Positions 1-8,732 of a stretch of 64,000 nucleotides of DNA are shown here, one piece after another. Below the pieces are notes generated by a model. The model was given only the letters and a program-made list of their open reading frames with translations. It was not told the DNA's origin and made no database searches. Position 1 is the first letter of the stretch. Each line of letters starts with the position of its first letter. The position numbers were made by a program, and so were the translations under genes. Source of the DNA: Hyphomonadaceae bacterium (GTDB taxonomy: Bacteria; Pseudomonadota; Alphaproteobacteria; Caulobacterales; Hyphomonadaceae). The DNA is taken from contig JANQQC010000053.1 of the NCBI GenBank assembly GCA_028285145.1, positions 1 to 64,000 of the forward strand, read 5' to 3'.

Positions 1-272
1 CTGAGGGCCCAGCTCCGAGCCGCGCCGCATGCACCATACCTGACGCGTCAGAGATGGGCCCTCAGATGAGCTGGCGCTCATCGAGGGTGACGCGGGTGGC
101 AGAGCTTCAGCTTCGTTTTAGGAGATCCCGGGTCGGGCCCGGGAGCGGCTGATGTCTGCTTTGGGTGTCAAAGCCACAAAGGAAGCAATCTGAATGGAGA
201 GTGCGCGAGCGCTCGCACTGTGGACGCCTGCAACCAAGGCCGATAGTCTGGTCGCTATTAGAGGGGTAGATT
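1..272. other. Gene-free leader with several hairpins
   Basis: I see no convincing gene here. The stretch holds four inverted repeats: an 11-bp perfect pair at 1-11 and 55-65 enclosing a 12-bp palindrome at 40-51; a 7-bp stem with a TGGC loop at 65-82; a 7-bp GC-rich stem at 126-144; and an imperfect GC-rich palindrome at 200-219. No long T run follows any of them. It could be the tail of an upstream transcription unit, a structured RNA or a small inverted-repeat element; the window edge prevents a decision. A purine-rich ribosome site near 261-267 serves the gene that starts at 273. Confidence 0.4.
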
Positions 273-1364
273 ATGGGCAGTCTCCGGCGCTGGCTGACGC
301 TGGCAATTCTGGGCGTTTTTTCCGTCGCTGGTGCATCGGCAGATGCGCTCGATGATATCCGCGCAAACCTGCAGGATGCGCTGAACAGAAACGATACTGT
401 TGCTGCCCTGCACATATCACAGACGCTCTATGACGCTGCCATGGTGGTGGATGACGACGCGTCCGCAGGCGCTGCGGCCTATACCCGCGGTGAACTCCTT
501 CTCATATTCGATGACGAGGCAGAGGCTGCGGTGGCCTACGAGCTCTGCCAGCAGCACTATCGTTCGATTGGAGCCGCTGCTCAGAAGCTGCAATGTGCTT
601 ACAAGGCAGGCGCGGCGTATTCGTCTTCAGGACGCCCTGGCAAAGGGCTCGACATTCTCCAATCCGCCGCACGAGAGCTTGAAGACCTTGGTCAGGAACG
701 TTCAAGCCTTGCGGCGAATGTCTATCTCTCACTTGCGAAGGCGACGATGCCATCTAAGCTTGAACGCATCGGACGCGGCACCGGTGCCAAGCGCCGAAAC
801 GCCATTCGCTATGCGGAACGCGCAATGGAAGCCTTCGAGGCAACCGGTCACAAGAACTCGGAGATGTACGCTTCGGCGCTCTACCTGAAAGCAGAAACGC
901 TGGAGCAGATGAAAGACTTTGCCGAAGCCGCCATAGTCTACGAAGCCTTTATTGATCTGTATGAGACGCTCCCGAACCATTCTGAAGATGTGCTGTTCAA
1001 TGCGACCACTCGCTACGACATCGTCAGTGGTGCCAGCGACCGCTCTGAGAACGACGAGTTCTCCGTAGTGACCAAGGATGGTCGAGAAATCATCCTGGAG
1101 ATCAAAAATCGTCGAGCCGTCAGGTTTCCAAGGATTGATGGCAACAAACTCGTTGATGGGGCCAGCGTCCAGGCTGAAGTAACGCTCGGCGCGGACGGCC
1201 GACCTGAGACCATCGAGATACTTTTGAGCCATCCCGATGACGCATTCGGAGAGGCCTTCGAGGATGCCGTCAAGCATTGGCGGTTTACCCCGCCGGAAGG
1301 GATATCGCCTGAGGACATACCGCCATTTGAGTATGGCTTAGTGTTCTCTATCGAGCGGAGGTAG
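273..1364 (+). CDS. Periplasmic TPR-like protein with TonB-type C-terminal domain
   Basis: 363 residues. The N-terminus is a signal peptide (positive MGSLRR, hydrophobic core, Ala-rich cleavage near residue 23-25). The middle, about residues 30-240, is helical with repeated Ala/Tyr/Glu pairs like degenerate TPRs. The last ~90 residues look like a TonB C-terminal domain: a 'V.AEVTLGADGRPETIEI' strand pattern, then 'FGEAFEDAVKHWRFTPP', the typical 'A...W.F.P' signature. There is no N-terminal membrane anchor plus proline-rich linker, so it is unlikely to be a classical energy-transducing TonB; it probably acts as a soluble periplasmic binding module. The start is set by the signal peptide and a purine-rich site just upstream. 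It converges on the ABC gene. Confidence 0.6.
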   Translation: MGSLRRWLTLAILGVFSVAGASADALDDIRANLQDALNRNDTVAALHISQTLYDAAMVVDDDASAGAAAYTRGELLLIFDDEAEAAVAYELCQQHYRSIGAAAQKLQCAYKAGAAYSSSGRPGKGLDILQSAARELEDLGQERSSLAANVYLSLAKATMPSKLERIGRGTGAKRRNAIRYAERAMEAFEATGHKNSEMYASALYLKAETLEQMKDFAEAAIVYEAFIDLYETLPNHSEDVLFNATTRYDIVSGASDRSENDEFSVVTKDGREIILEIKNRRAVRFPRIDGNKLVDGASVQAEVTLGADGRPETIEILLSHPDDAFGEAFEDAVKHWRFTPPEGISPEDIPPFEYGLVFSIERR

Positions 1365-1386
1365 GCGGCTTTGGAGCGGAATGACG

Positions 1387-1406
1387 GCAGATCTGATCTG
1401 ATCTGC
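1387..1406. other. Hairpin between convergent genes
   Basis: GCAGATC at 1387-1393 and GATCTGC at 1400-1406 form a perfect 7-bp stem with a 6-base loop. It lies between the convergent ends at 1364 and 1455. There is no T run, so it may be a weak bidirectional terminator or only a pause site. Confidence 0.3.
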
Positions 1407-1454
1407 TGGAATGATGGTGTGATAGCGTCTCACCAATCGGAGATAAAACGCGCT

Positions 1455-2405
1455 CTAAGCTGCGTCCGAGGTCATCGCGACGAAGACGTCTTCCAGGTCT
1501 GGTTCTTCGGTTTCCAGATCTGCGATGCCAATGCCGGCGTCGCGGACGCGGTCGAGCAGGCGGCCGATGCCGGTTTCCGATGACCGGTAGGTGATGACGA
1601 GCGCGCCGTCTTCGCGCAGGTCGGCGTCGAGATCGGACAGGGTGTCGGGCACGGCGGTGAGTGCCTCGCGCGGATCGATGACCAGCGTCTTGTGGTCGAG
1701 GCGTTTGAGGAGCTGGGGGGTTGGTTCGGACGCGATGATCTCGCCATGATTGACGATGGCGATCTCGTCGCAGAGTTCCTCGGCTTCTTCCAGATAGTGC
1801 GTGGTAAGGATGATCGTGGTGCCGGCCGCGTGCAGCTCGCGGACATATTCCCAGAGCGAGCGGCGCAGCTCGACATCGACGCCCGCGGTTGGCTCATCGA
1901 GGATCAGGACCGGCGGGTTATGTACTAATGCCTTGGCGACCATGAGCCGGCGTTTCATGCCACCCGAAAGCTGGCGCACATAGGCGTCCGCCTTGTCATC
2001 GAGGCCGACCGCTTTGAGGATTTCCATCGTCCGGCGCTCGGATTTCGGCACACCGTAGAAGCCGGCCATCAGGTCCAGCGCTTCCTGCGGCGTGAAGAAG
2101 GGGTCCATCGTGATTTCCTGATTCACGACGCCGATCGCAGCGCGGCTGGCGCGCGGATACTGGTCGATGTCCATGCCCCAGATCTTCGCCTGACCGCCGG
2201 TTTTCACGACGAGCCCGGCCAGAATGTTGATGAAGGTCGACTTGCCGGCCCCGTTCGGACCGAGCAGGCCGAAGATGGAGCCGCGCGGGATTTTCAGATC
2301 GATGCCCTTCAACGCGCGCTTCGCCGGCATCTTTCCAGAAGCGGCGTAGACTTTATCGAGGCCTGTGACCTCGATGGCGTAGTCGGGCAGGGGTGAGTCG
2401 GTCAT
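1455..2405 (-). CDS. ABC transporter ATP-binding protein (ABC-2 exporter type)
   Basis: 316 residues from the ATG at 2405; an upstream in-frame ATG at 2453 would add 16 residues with no family support. All nucleotide-binding motifs are visible: Walker A GPNGAGKST (about 49-57), signature LSGGMKRR, Walker B VLILDEPTAG and the H-loop in TTHYLEEAEE. The C-terminal ~80 residues after the ATPase core match the regulatory tail of DrrA/NodI-like ATPases, which pair with an ABC-2 permease to export drugs, lipids or polysaccharides. No permease gene is adjacent on either side, so its partner must be encoded elsewhere. The family call is secure; the substrate is unknown. Confidence 0.85.
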   Translation of the reverse strand: MTDSPLPDYAIEVTGLDKVYAASGKMPAKRALKGIDLKIPRGSIFGLLGPNGAGKSTFINILAGLVVKTGGQAKIWGMDIDQYPRASRAAIGVVNQEITMDPFFTPQEALDLMAGFYGVPKSERRTMEILKAVGLDDKADAYVRQLSGGMKRRLMVAKALVHNPPVLILDEPTAGVDVELRRSLWEYVRELHAAGTTIILTTHYLEEAEELCDEIAIVNHGEIIASEPTPQLLKRLDHKTLVIDPREALTAVPDTLSDLDADLREDGALVITYRSSETGIGRLLDRVRDAGIGIADLETEEPDLEDVFVAMTSDAA

Positions 2406-2512
2406 TGGCTGTGCATATAGGCGGAGTTGGTAGCTGCGCCTAGCACAACGCATTGACGATCGCGCGGAGACTCTCCTACTAGGCCGGATTGTTTCGCCAA
2501 AGAGCGCCAGCC

Positions 2513-2713
2513 ATGACCGACCAGACCACGACCGTTTCCCCGCCTGAAGTTATTGTTGTCGAGAGCCGCAAGGTCTCTTGCGATGGCGGTGGCGGCGCGT
2601 TGGGGCATCCGATGGTCTGGTATGAGATGGGCGATGAGGATTTCGTCGTATGCGGCTATTGCGACCGGCGTTTCATTCTCAAGGGCGGCGTTGAGGATCC
2701 GGACCGGCCTTAG
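2513..2713 (+). CDS. Small zinc-finger protein (NDUFS6-like Zn ribbon)
   Basis: 66 residues from the ATG at 2513. The C-terminal half carries a Cys (VSCDG), a His (GHP) and a CxxC-type pair (VVCGYCDRRF), the C-H-C-C zinc ligand set of the zf-CHCC family, which includes the mitochondrial complex I subunit NDUFS6. Stand-alone bacterial members are common in alphaproteobacteria and of uncertain role; some may be complex I accessory subunits. It is divergent from the ABC gene and not in an obvious operon. The fold call rests on ligand spacing. Confidence 0.75.
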   Translation: MTDQTTTVSPPEVIVVESRKVSCDGGGGALGHPMVWYEMGDEDFVVCGYCDRRFILKGGVEDPDRP

Positions 2714-2816
2714 GTGGGGTTCTGATGCCAGTCTTCGGCGTCAAAGCAGTGTGACGCGACTGGCGTTCCTGCTTACAACTGATCCCGTGTTCAATCTGGT
2801 CGGAAAAACGTGTCAC

Positions 2817-3416
2817 ATGGAGCAAGAACAAGAAGATCGCCTGTCGCGGGTCGAGCGGATGACGCTTCGAATGTCTGTGATTCAGACTGTGCTTGCTGTC
2901 ACCGGCTTTTGTGTGGCGATCATCGCGCTCTATGCAGCGTTGAACGAAGCTGATGCGGTTCGAAAACAACAGCAAGCATCGGTTTGGCCACATGTCGAGC
3001 TACGGCAGTCTTTTAGAAACCTGCGGACCGAGCGCCTCGAACTCAGTCTTCGAAACAGCGGTATCGGACCGGCCAAGATTGGATCGATTGAGTTTTTCCT
3101 TGATGGCGAAGCACTATCTGACTGGGAAGAAACGATACAACTCTTCACGGAGACTGAATCGAGCATCTTTAGTTATGAGAGCGTTTCTGGACGCGTCATG
3201 CGTCCGGATCAGGATGTTGTCATCCTCTCTCTGCTTGCGGAAGAGATGCCAGTGGTTGCGATTGCCAAAATTCAAGACGCGCTTGATTCCGGGCGTCTGA
3301 CATCACGTCTGTGCTATTGCTCAGTATTTGACGAATGCTGGTTTCTCGCGTCCGAATCGCAGACCCCAGAACCTGTGAAGACATGCCCAGTCCCAGACGA
3401 CGGAATCACTTTCTGA
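2817..3416 (+). CDS. Uncharacterised single-pass membrane protein
   Basis: 199 residues from the ATG at 2817. A longer reading to 2553 overlaps the zinc-finger gene and has shadow-like composition, so I reject it. The protein starts with a charged segment (MEQEQEDRLSRVER), has one hydrophobic helix at about residues 20-42, a short coiled segment, then a ~150-residue extracytoplasmic domain rich in beta-like alternation with several cysteines near the end (RLCYCSVFDECWF). I do not recognise the family. The region looks less GC-rich than its neighbours, which may point to recent acquisition. No operon partners. Confidence 0.6.
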   Translation: MEQEQEDRLSRVERMTLRMSVIQTVLAVTGFCVAIIALYAALNEADAVRKQQQASVWPHVELRQSFRNLRTERLELSLRNSGIGPAKIGSIEFFLDGEALSDWEETIQLFTETESSIFSYESVSGRVMRPDQDVVILSLLAEEMPVVAIAKIQDALDSGRLTSRLCYCSVFDECWFLASESQTPEPVKTCPVPDDGITF

Positions 3417-3491
3417 AGCCGAGAGACTTGATTCCAAAAGACAGCTTCTGACCGGAAGCAGTCACAACTTTCCGGGAAAACCCAGACCGGA

Positions 3492-4919
3492 CTAATCGAC
3501 CGACACAACTCTTCCGGGGTTCATGATGTTCTGAGGGTCGAGGGCCTGCTTGATCGCGCGCATGGCTCTGGTCGCTGCCTTTGGCCGGATTTCTGCCAAC
3601 TCATCGCGTTTCAGGCGGCCGACACCGTGTTCGGCAGAAATGGAGCCGCCATGCGCCATGGCCCGTGCGTGAACCGCGGCGGTGATGTCGGGTGCGCGCT
3701 CCATGAGCACGCCGTTCTCCACCTCGGCGGGTTCGCAGGCGGAATAGTGCAGGTTGCCGTCGCCGACATGGCCGAAGGCCACGATCTCCGCGGATGGGTC
3801 AATCTCCAGAACCGCTTTTTCAGTGGTCTTGAGGAAGTCTGGAATCCTCGAGACTGGCACAGAGACATCATGATTGATCGCGGCCCCGAAGGCGCGCTTG
3901 GAGAGTGGGATGGATTCCCGGATCGTCCAGAAATCACTGGCGTCTGACAGGCTGCTCGCGATGACAGCATCAGCGGCGAGGCCCGTCTCCAGAGCGTCGG
4001 CAAGGGCGGTTTCGAGATTGTCCCGCGCCTGATCTTCGCGCGCCATGGAGACTTCGCAAAGGACGCGCCACGGGGCGTCGGACGGGTTCGGATCGCGCAC
4101 ATTGGGCATGTCGAGCTGGACCATGCGGATGGCATTAGCCGGGATGATCTCGAAGCTGGTGACCGTGTCCCCGACATTGGCGCGGACATGGGCGAGCAGG
4201 GCAACGACATCTTCTGCGGTGTTGCAGGTGATCCAGGCCGAAGCGCGCGCCGTCTTCGGGAAGAGCTTCAGTGTGGCGGCGGTGATGATGCCGAGCGTGC
4301 CTTCCGCGCCAGCGAAGACGTGCTTGAGATCGTAGCCGGTATTGTTCTTTCGTAGGCCTGACAGACCGTCCCAAATCTCTCCGTCGGGCAGGACGACTTC
4401 AAGGCCAAGCAGCAGATCCCGCATCATGCCGTAGCGCAGCACCGCCACGCCGCCGGCATTGGTGGAGACCAGCCCGCCAATGGTGGCAGTGCCCTCCGAA
4501 CCGAGCGACAGGGGAAAGAAGCGGTCGGCCTCATCAGCGGCCGTCTGCGCGGCGACCAGCGGCGCACCGGCTTCGATGGTCAGGGAATTGTTGAACGGAT
4601 CGATGGCGCGCACGGCCTGCATCCGCGTCATCGACACGCAGATTTCGCCATGAGGTGTTCCGGCATCGACAAGACCTGTATTGCCGCCCTGCGGGGTGAT
4701 GGCGACGCCATGGGCCGCGCACAGGCGAACCAGAGCTGAGGTGTCCTCCGTGGATGATGGTTTGGCGAGAAACGGTGTTTCGCCCGCATAGAGACCCCGC
4801 CATGGCGTTGAGACGGCGTTCAGCGCGTCTGCGTCCTCGCTCCATCCTGATGTGCCGAGCACGTCCTTGGCGGCCTCGACAAAGGTGGGCGGCAGGGGTG
4901 AAGGCGTCGATAAACTCAT
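3492..4919 (-). CDS. FAD-binding oxidase, D-lactate/2-hydroxyglutarate dehydrogenase type
   Basis: 475 residues, normal for the GlcD/DLD family. The N-terminal FAD (PCMH) domain shows PQGGNTGLVDAG, the glycine-rich segment GSEGTATIGGLVSTNAGG, and GAEGTLGIITAATLKLFP. The C-terminal FAD-oxidase domain has the metal-ligand motif GHVGDGNLHY and the closing SAEHGVGRLK, followed by a DPQNIMNPGRV tail. It should oxidise a D-2-hydroxyacid such as D-lactate, glycolate or D-2-hydroxyglutarate and pass electrons to quinone or another carrier. It stands alone, divergent from the GGDEF gene; no glcE/glcF neighbours, which favours the single-subunit D2HGDH/Dld type. Substrate not decidable from sequence. 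Confidence 0.88.
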   Translation of the reverse strand: MSLSTPSPLPPTFVEAAKDVLGTSGWSEDADALNAVSTPWRGLYAGETPFLAKPSSTEDTSALVRLCAAHGVAITPQGGNTGLVDAGTPHGEICVSMTRMQAVRAIDPFNNSLTIEAGAPLVAAQTAADEADRFFPLSLGSEGTATIGGLVSTNAGGVAVLRYGMMRDLLLGLEVVLPDGEIWDGLSGLRKNNTGYDLKHVFAGAEGTLGIITAATLKLFPKTARASAWITCNTAEDVVALLAHVRANVGDTVTSFEIIPANAIRMVQLDMPNVRDPNPSDAPWRVLCEVSMAREDQARDNLETALADALETGLAADAVIASSLSDASDFWTIRESIPLSKRAFGAAINHDVSVPVSRIPDFLKTTEKAVLEIDPSAEIVAFGHVGDGNLHYSACEPAEVENGVLMERAPDITAAVHARAMAHGGSISAEHGVGRLKRDELAEIRPKAATRAMRAIKQALDPQNIMNPGRVVSVD

Positions 4920-5049
4920 GATTTGGAGACTAACCGCGTGAGCCTGCGGTGGGAACGCGGCACCGTGTCTTTCGCTATAGTTAACAGAACGCGTCGGGCT
5001 TGCGGCGGATATTGGCAGGATCTTGGCGAGTGCGGGTTACTGTCGGCCA

Positions 5050-5802
5050 ATGACTTATGACACTGATGATGTCGAGGCACCCGCAACGCCATGGGATGCG
5101 CTCACCTTTTTCTGCTTCGTGGCGACCACCGCGCTGTGTCTGTGCTTCATCTTTGCGGGGATGATGTATCGCCTCGGCGTTCCGACTGATCCTGAGGAAT
5201 TCCTCGTTACGAATTTCATTGTTTCGGCCGGCGTTGCATTTCCGACGGCGATCCTCGCCGCGCAGCATGATTTCAAGCTTCGGGTCAATCAACGGCTTCT
5301 GAAACGCCTTGCGGCGACCGACCCGCTGACGGGCCTGCTGAACCGGCGGTTCTTCAAACGCCATGCAGCCGAGACGCTTGAGCGAATGCAACGCTCCGGC
5401 GAAACTGCCGGACTGATCATTTTCGATCTCGACTTCTTCAAGAAGGTCAACGACCGGTACGGACACTCATTTGGCGACTACGTCCTTCGGGAAGTTGCGC
5501 ATATCGCGCATTCCGAGTTGCGCGGACCATTCGACCGGCTTGGCCGCTGGGGCGGGGAGGAGTTTGTTGTGCTGCTCAGCGATGTGACGCTTGAGCAGGC
5601 TGAAGCCGTCTCCGAGCGCCTACGCTACCAGATCTCAGCAAAGCCGATCAGCGACGGACAGTATGAAGCGCAGATTACTGCGAGCTTCGGCGTTGTCGTG
5701 CTGAACAAGGATTCTGATCTTCACAAGCTGCTTGATGAAGCGGATGCCGCTCTGATCTCCGCCAAACGGGGCGGACGGAATCGCGTGGAGTTCGCGGCTT
5801 AA
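5050..5802 (+). CDS. Membrane-bound diguanylate cyclase (GGDEF)
   Basis: 250 residues. Two hydrophobic segments (about 18-40 and 53-71) precede a GGDEF domain from residue ~85. The active motif is intact as GGEEF (168-172), with a proper metal-binding FDLDFFKKVND and the downstream SFGVVV segment. The classical product-inhibition RxxD site, five residues before GGEEF, reads GPFD, so allosteric feedback by c-di-GMP is probably absent. It should synthesise c-di-GMP at the inner membrane. Its stop overlaps the stop of the convergent Sua5 gene by 4 bases. A paralogue with a ruined motif lies at 53380-54135. Confidence 0.9.
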   Translation: MTYDTDDVEAPATPWDALTFFCFVATTALCLCFIFAGMMYRLGVPTDPEEFLVTNFIVSAGVAFPTAILAAQHDFKLRVNQRLLKRLAATDPLTGLLNRRFFKRHAAETLERMQRSGETAGLIIFDLDFFKKVNDRYGHSFGDYVLREVAHIAHSELRGPFDRLGRWGGEEFVVLLSDVTLEQAEAVSERLRYQISAKPISDGQYEAQITASFGVVVLNKDSDLHKLLDEADAALISAKRGGRNRVEFAA

Positions 5803-6740
5803 TCGCGGACCCTTGCAGCGCGCTGCAATCGATCATTGATCGCTTCGCCCAGACCAGACGATGGGATGCGGGCTACCGCGATCCGCTCATGGGTTGCATC
5901 GAGACGTCTCAACATCGCGAAGAGATTGGCGGCCGCTTCGTGCAGGTCTGCATCTTCCGACAGATTGAGCGTGCCCTCGCCCGGCCCGAAGCCGAGATAG
6001 GCCTCATCCTCCACGGGGGCGGCCGCGTTCAGGCGTAGCGCAGCCTTCGGCGCATAGTGGCGCAGCAACTGGCCCGGCGATGTCGGGGCCGTTTCGTCGG
6101 CTTCTGGTCGGCGCAGCAGGCCGCAGACAGCTTCGATGTCGTCGACGGCCAGCGCGCCTGAGCGCAAGAGTGCTGGCGTGTCACCGGTACAGTCAATGAT
6201 GGTGGACTCCAGTCCGAGGGCGCAGGAGCCTCCATCGAGAACAGCGTCAATCCTGTCGCCGATGTCGGCCATCACGTGTGCCGCTGTGGTCGGGCTGACG
6301 CGTCCTGACGGATTGGCTGAGGGAGCAACAAGCGGCCCGCCAAACGCTCTGAGCAGGTCCCGCGCGACTGGGTGAGCGGGCATCCGGATCGCGATTGTGT
6401 CCAGACCGGCCCGGGCGAGATCGCAAACCGTGCCGTGCTTTGCCACTGGAAGAACGAGAGTTAGCGGACCGGGCCAGAACGCTTCGGCGAGCCTTCTTGC
6501 AGTGTCCGACAGGATGGCCTGTTTCGTAGCGGCTTCAAGCGATGCGACATGTGCGATCAGCGGGTTGAAGCGTGGGCGGCCCTTGGCGTCGTACAGTGAC
6601 GCAACGGCCTGATCGCTGGAGGCATCGGCGGCGAGCCCGTAAACGGTCTCGGTCGGCATCGCGACAAGGCCGCCACGCTTCAAGGTGTCGGCGGCCAGCG
6701 CGATCGTGTCGGCAGAGGGAGAGAGGAGGCGGGCGGTCAT
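5799..6740 (-). CDS. tsaC: Threonylcarbamoyl-AMP synthase (Sua5/TsaC)
   Basis: 313 residues from the ATG at 6740; upstream in-frame codons to 6902 would overlap the next gene and add non-family sequence. The YrdC domain is clear: RGGLVAMPTETVYGLAADA (KRGG...PTET.YGL), a central SANPSGRVSPTT, and GLESTIID. The C-terminal ~100 residues form the Sua5 domain, so this is the long Sua5 form rather than short TsaC. It makes threonylcarbamoyl-AMP from threonine, bicarbonate and ATP for the t6A37 modification of ANN-decoding tRNAs. It is 22 bases downstream of the b561-YceI gene and is probably the last gene of that minus-strand operon. Confidence 0.93.
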   Translation of the reverse strand: MTARLLSPSADTIALAADTLKRGGLVAMPTETVYGLAADASSDQAVASLYDAKGRPRFNPLIAHVASLEAATKQAILSDTARRLAEAFWPGPLTLVLPVAKHGTVCDLARAGLDTIAIRMPAHPVARDLLRAFGGPLVAPSANPSGRVSPTTAAHVMADIGDRIDAVLDGGSCALGLESTIIDCTGDTPALLRSGALAVDDIEAVCGLLRRPEADETAPTSPGQLLRHYAPKAALRLNAAAPVEDEAYLGFGPGEGTLNLSEDADLHEAAANLFAMLRRLDATHERIAVARIPSSGLGEAINDRLQRAARVRD

Positions 6741-6762
6741 CACCCGCCGGTTAGCACAGGGA

Positions 6763-7977
6763 TCAGTCGATGCGCGAGGCCTCGACATGTACCGAGACGT
6801 TGATCTCCTCGCCGACCCAGTCCGCACCGGGGTCCGATTGCAGACCAAGATCGAGCGGTGTCCGGCCGAAAACCGCTTCGCCATCCATGGTCGCGCGCCC
6901 ATCCACGATCTCGAGCGTGAAGGCGAAGGGGGCCTCCATGGTCTGCTCCTTGATCGTCAGCGCGGCTGTAGCGGTGTAACCTGTTTCTGTCTCTGCAAAG
7001 TCGGTCAACACGACGCTTGCGGTTGGAAAGCCCGACACGTTGAACCATTCGGCAGATTTCAGGCTGTCATCGTAGAGCTTGTTGCCGGTCCGCGATGATC
7101 CCGTATCCACGGCGACTTCAGCGCGGGCGGCGCTGACCTCATCGGGGTCGAATGCGATATCGGCCGACCACTCGCCGAATGTGCCGCTGTACTCGCTGCC
7201 ATCATGGTCGCCGGAGAAGCCGATCTCGGATGCCTCATAGTCGACCACCCAGTTGGCGGCGACTTCGCCGGTGGAGATAAGGGTTGCGCTGCCATTTGCT
7301 GCGCTCGCCACAAGGGGCGCGCCAGCCACGAGGCTGAAGACCAGAGCGGCGGCACCGAAGGCGGAAAGGGCTCCACGGCTCGGGGCCTGTGGAGGGGCCG
7401 AACGCCCGAACAGTCCTGGAATCATTCTCTTCAAAACGCCGTCCTCATCCGTGATCTCATGTTTCACCGCGCCCGCGACATGCAGCACGATCATGGCAAT
7501 CGCCACCCAGGCGAGCTTGGAGTGAACAAACTCGGCCACGCCGTGACCTGTCTCGTTTTGCAAAGCGCCCATGAACGGAAGATGAGGCCAGCTCACCAGA
7601 CCGAAGAGCACAGTCGGCACCTGAAACTCGTAGGCTGTGGAGACATAAACCCACCCGGAGAGCGGCATCAGGATCATCAGGCCGTAAAAGACCCAGTGAA
7701 CGAGGTGAGATGCGGTTTTCTCCAGCGGGGCCATGCCTTCCGGCAGGGGCGGGGCCGGATTGGCAAGACGCCAGCCAATGCGCGCAATCGTCAGGATCAG
7801 CACGGTGATCCCGATCGATTTGTGCATCTGGTAGAGCATCTCCTGACCGGGCGCGCCGTCGGGCAGGTCGCCCATATACCAACCCACCGGGATCAGCCCG
7901 ATAATCGCCAGCGCAATCACCCAGTGAAGGGTGATCGCCACGGCGGTGTAACGGGATGTCTCGGCGGCCGGTGTCAT
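6763..7977 (-). CDS. Cytochrome b561 / YceI fusion protein
   Basis: 404 residues in two modules. Residues ~1-200 are a cytochrome b561-type four-helix domain: His in ITLHWVIALAIIG, the YQMHKSIG segment, HLVHWVFYGLMILMPLSGW and VLHVAGAVKHE supply the b-heme histidines. After a linker and another hydrophobic helix (~210-232), residues ~240-404 are a YceI lipocalin-like domain (VDYEASEIGFSGDHDG start; WVGEEINVSVHVEASRID end). YceI proteins bind polyisoprenoid lipids in the periplasm; b561 proteins move electrons across the inner membrane. The fusion suggests a redox step on a YceI-bound quinone-like lipid, which is inference. It starts 3 bases after the preceding YceI lipoprotein stop. Confidence 0.9.
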   Translation of the reverse strand: MTPAAETSRYTAVAITLHWVIALAIIGLIPVGWYMGDLPDGAPGQEMLYQMHKSIGITVLILTIARIGWRLANPAPPLPEGMAPLEKTASHLVHWVFYGLMILMPLSGWVYVSTAYEFQVPTVLFGLVSWPHLPFMGALQNETGHGVAEFVHSKLAWVAIAMIVLHVAGAVKHEITDEDGVLKRMIPGLFGRSAPPQAPSRGALSAFGAAALVFSLVAGAPLVASAANGSATLISTGEVAANWVVDYEASEIGFSGDHDGSEYSGTFGEWSADIAFDPDEVSAARAEVAVDTGSSRTGNKLYDDSLKSAEWFNVSGFPTASVVLTDFAETETGYTATAALTIKEQTMEAPFAFTLEIVDGRATMDGEAVFGRTPLDLGLQSDPGADWVGEEINVSVHVEASRID

Positions 7978-7980
7978 GGT

Positions 7981-8706
7981 CTATTCGTCCTGCAGGAATT
8001 CGCCTGAGAACTCTATCAAGACCTCATCGCTGATGTTCGGGATCGCCGCGGTCATGCCGAAGTCAGACCGGTTGATTGTGGTGGAGGCATCGAAGCCAAG
8101 CAGATCGCGTTCACCGAACCAGGCCGCATTGCCATTACCGTTGAAGGTCACGTCCAGTGTTACGGGCCGCGTCTCTCCAAGGAAGGACAGGTCGCCCGTC
8201 ACCGTGCCGGTGTCTTCGCCGGTGCGTTCAACCGCCGTCGAGGTGAAGGTGATCTCGGGGTGCTCGTCAGCGTTTAGCCAGCGTGCGTTGCGGGAGATGT
8301 CCTCGTCCCATGTCTCGAACTCTGAATCGGCATGGCCGGCCTTGTAGTCGAGAGGATAGTTGGAGACGACACCCATCGGATTGATTGTCACGGTGAGAGA
8401 GGAATTCTCCGGCGTTACCGGATCGAACTGGAGGTCTGCGTCATAGTCTGTGAAGGCGACGCGGTAGGAGGAGAGCCCTCCGCTATGGCCGACCTTCCAT
8501 GTGAGGAAAGCGTGGTTGCGTTCCAGCGAATAGTTGGCCGCCGACACCTCTTCGATCGGTGCATAGCTGGTTTCGGTTGCGGCTTCTTCAGCGGTGGGTG
8601 GCGGAGGAGCCGGCGCATCGGCTGCGGGCGGTTCGGCAGGTTCGCCACCGCAGGCGGCAAGAAGGGCGAGCGCGGAGGCGCTGGCTGTGAGATGTGCGAG
8701 TTTCAT
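7981..8706 (-). CDS. YceI-family lipoprotein
   Basis: 241 residues from the ATG at 8706; an ATG at 8712 is only 2 bases from the AAGGA site, so the inner start is favoured. The signal peptide ends in a lipobox (LLAACGG), followed by a Pro/Ala-rich linker and a YceI domain from about residue 55 (YSLERNHAFLTWKVGHSGG start, IEFSGEFLQDE end). YceI domains are lipocalin-like beta barrels for polyisoprenoid ligands. The protein is probably anchored in the outer or inner membrane facing the periplasm. It is the middle gene of three consecutive YceI genes; its last 25 bases are identical to those of the next copy upstream. Confidence 0.9.
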   Translation of the reverse strand: MKLAHLTASASALALLAACGGEPAEPPAADAPAPPPPTAEEAATETSYAPIEEVSAANYSLERNHAFLTWKVGHSGGLSSYRVAFTDYDADLQFDPVTPENSSLTVTINPMGVVSNYPLDYKAGHADSEFETWDEDISRNARWLNADEHPEITFTSTAVERTGEDTGTVTGDLSFLGETRPVTLDVTFNGNGNAAWFGERDLLGFDASTTINRSDFGMTAAIPNISDEVLIEFSGEFLQDE

Positions 8707-8732
8707 CGACATGATCCTTTTCGATACCGTCT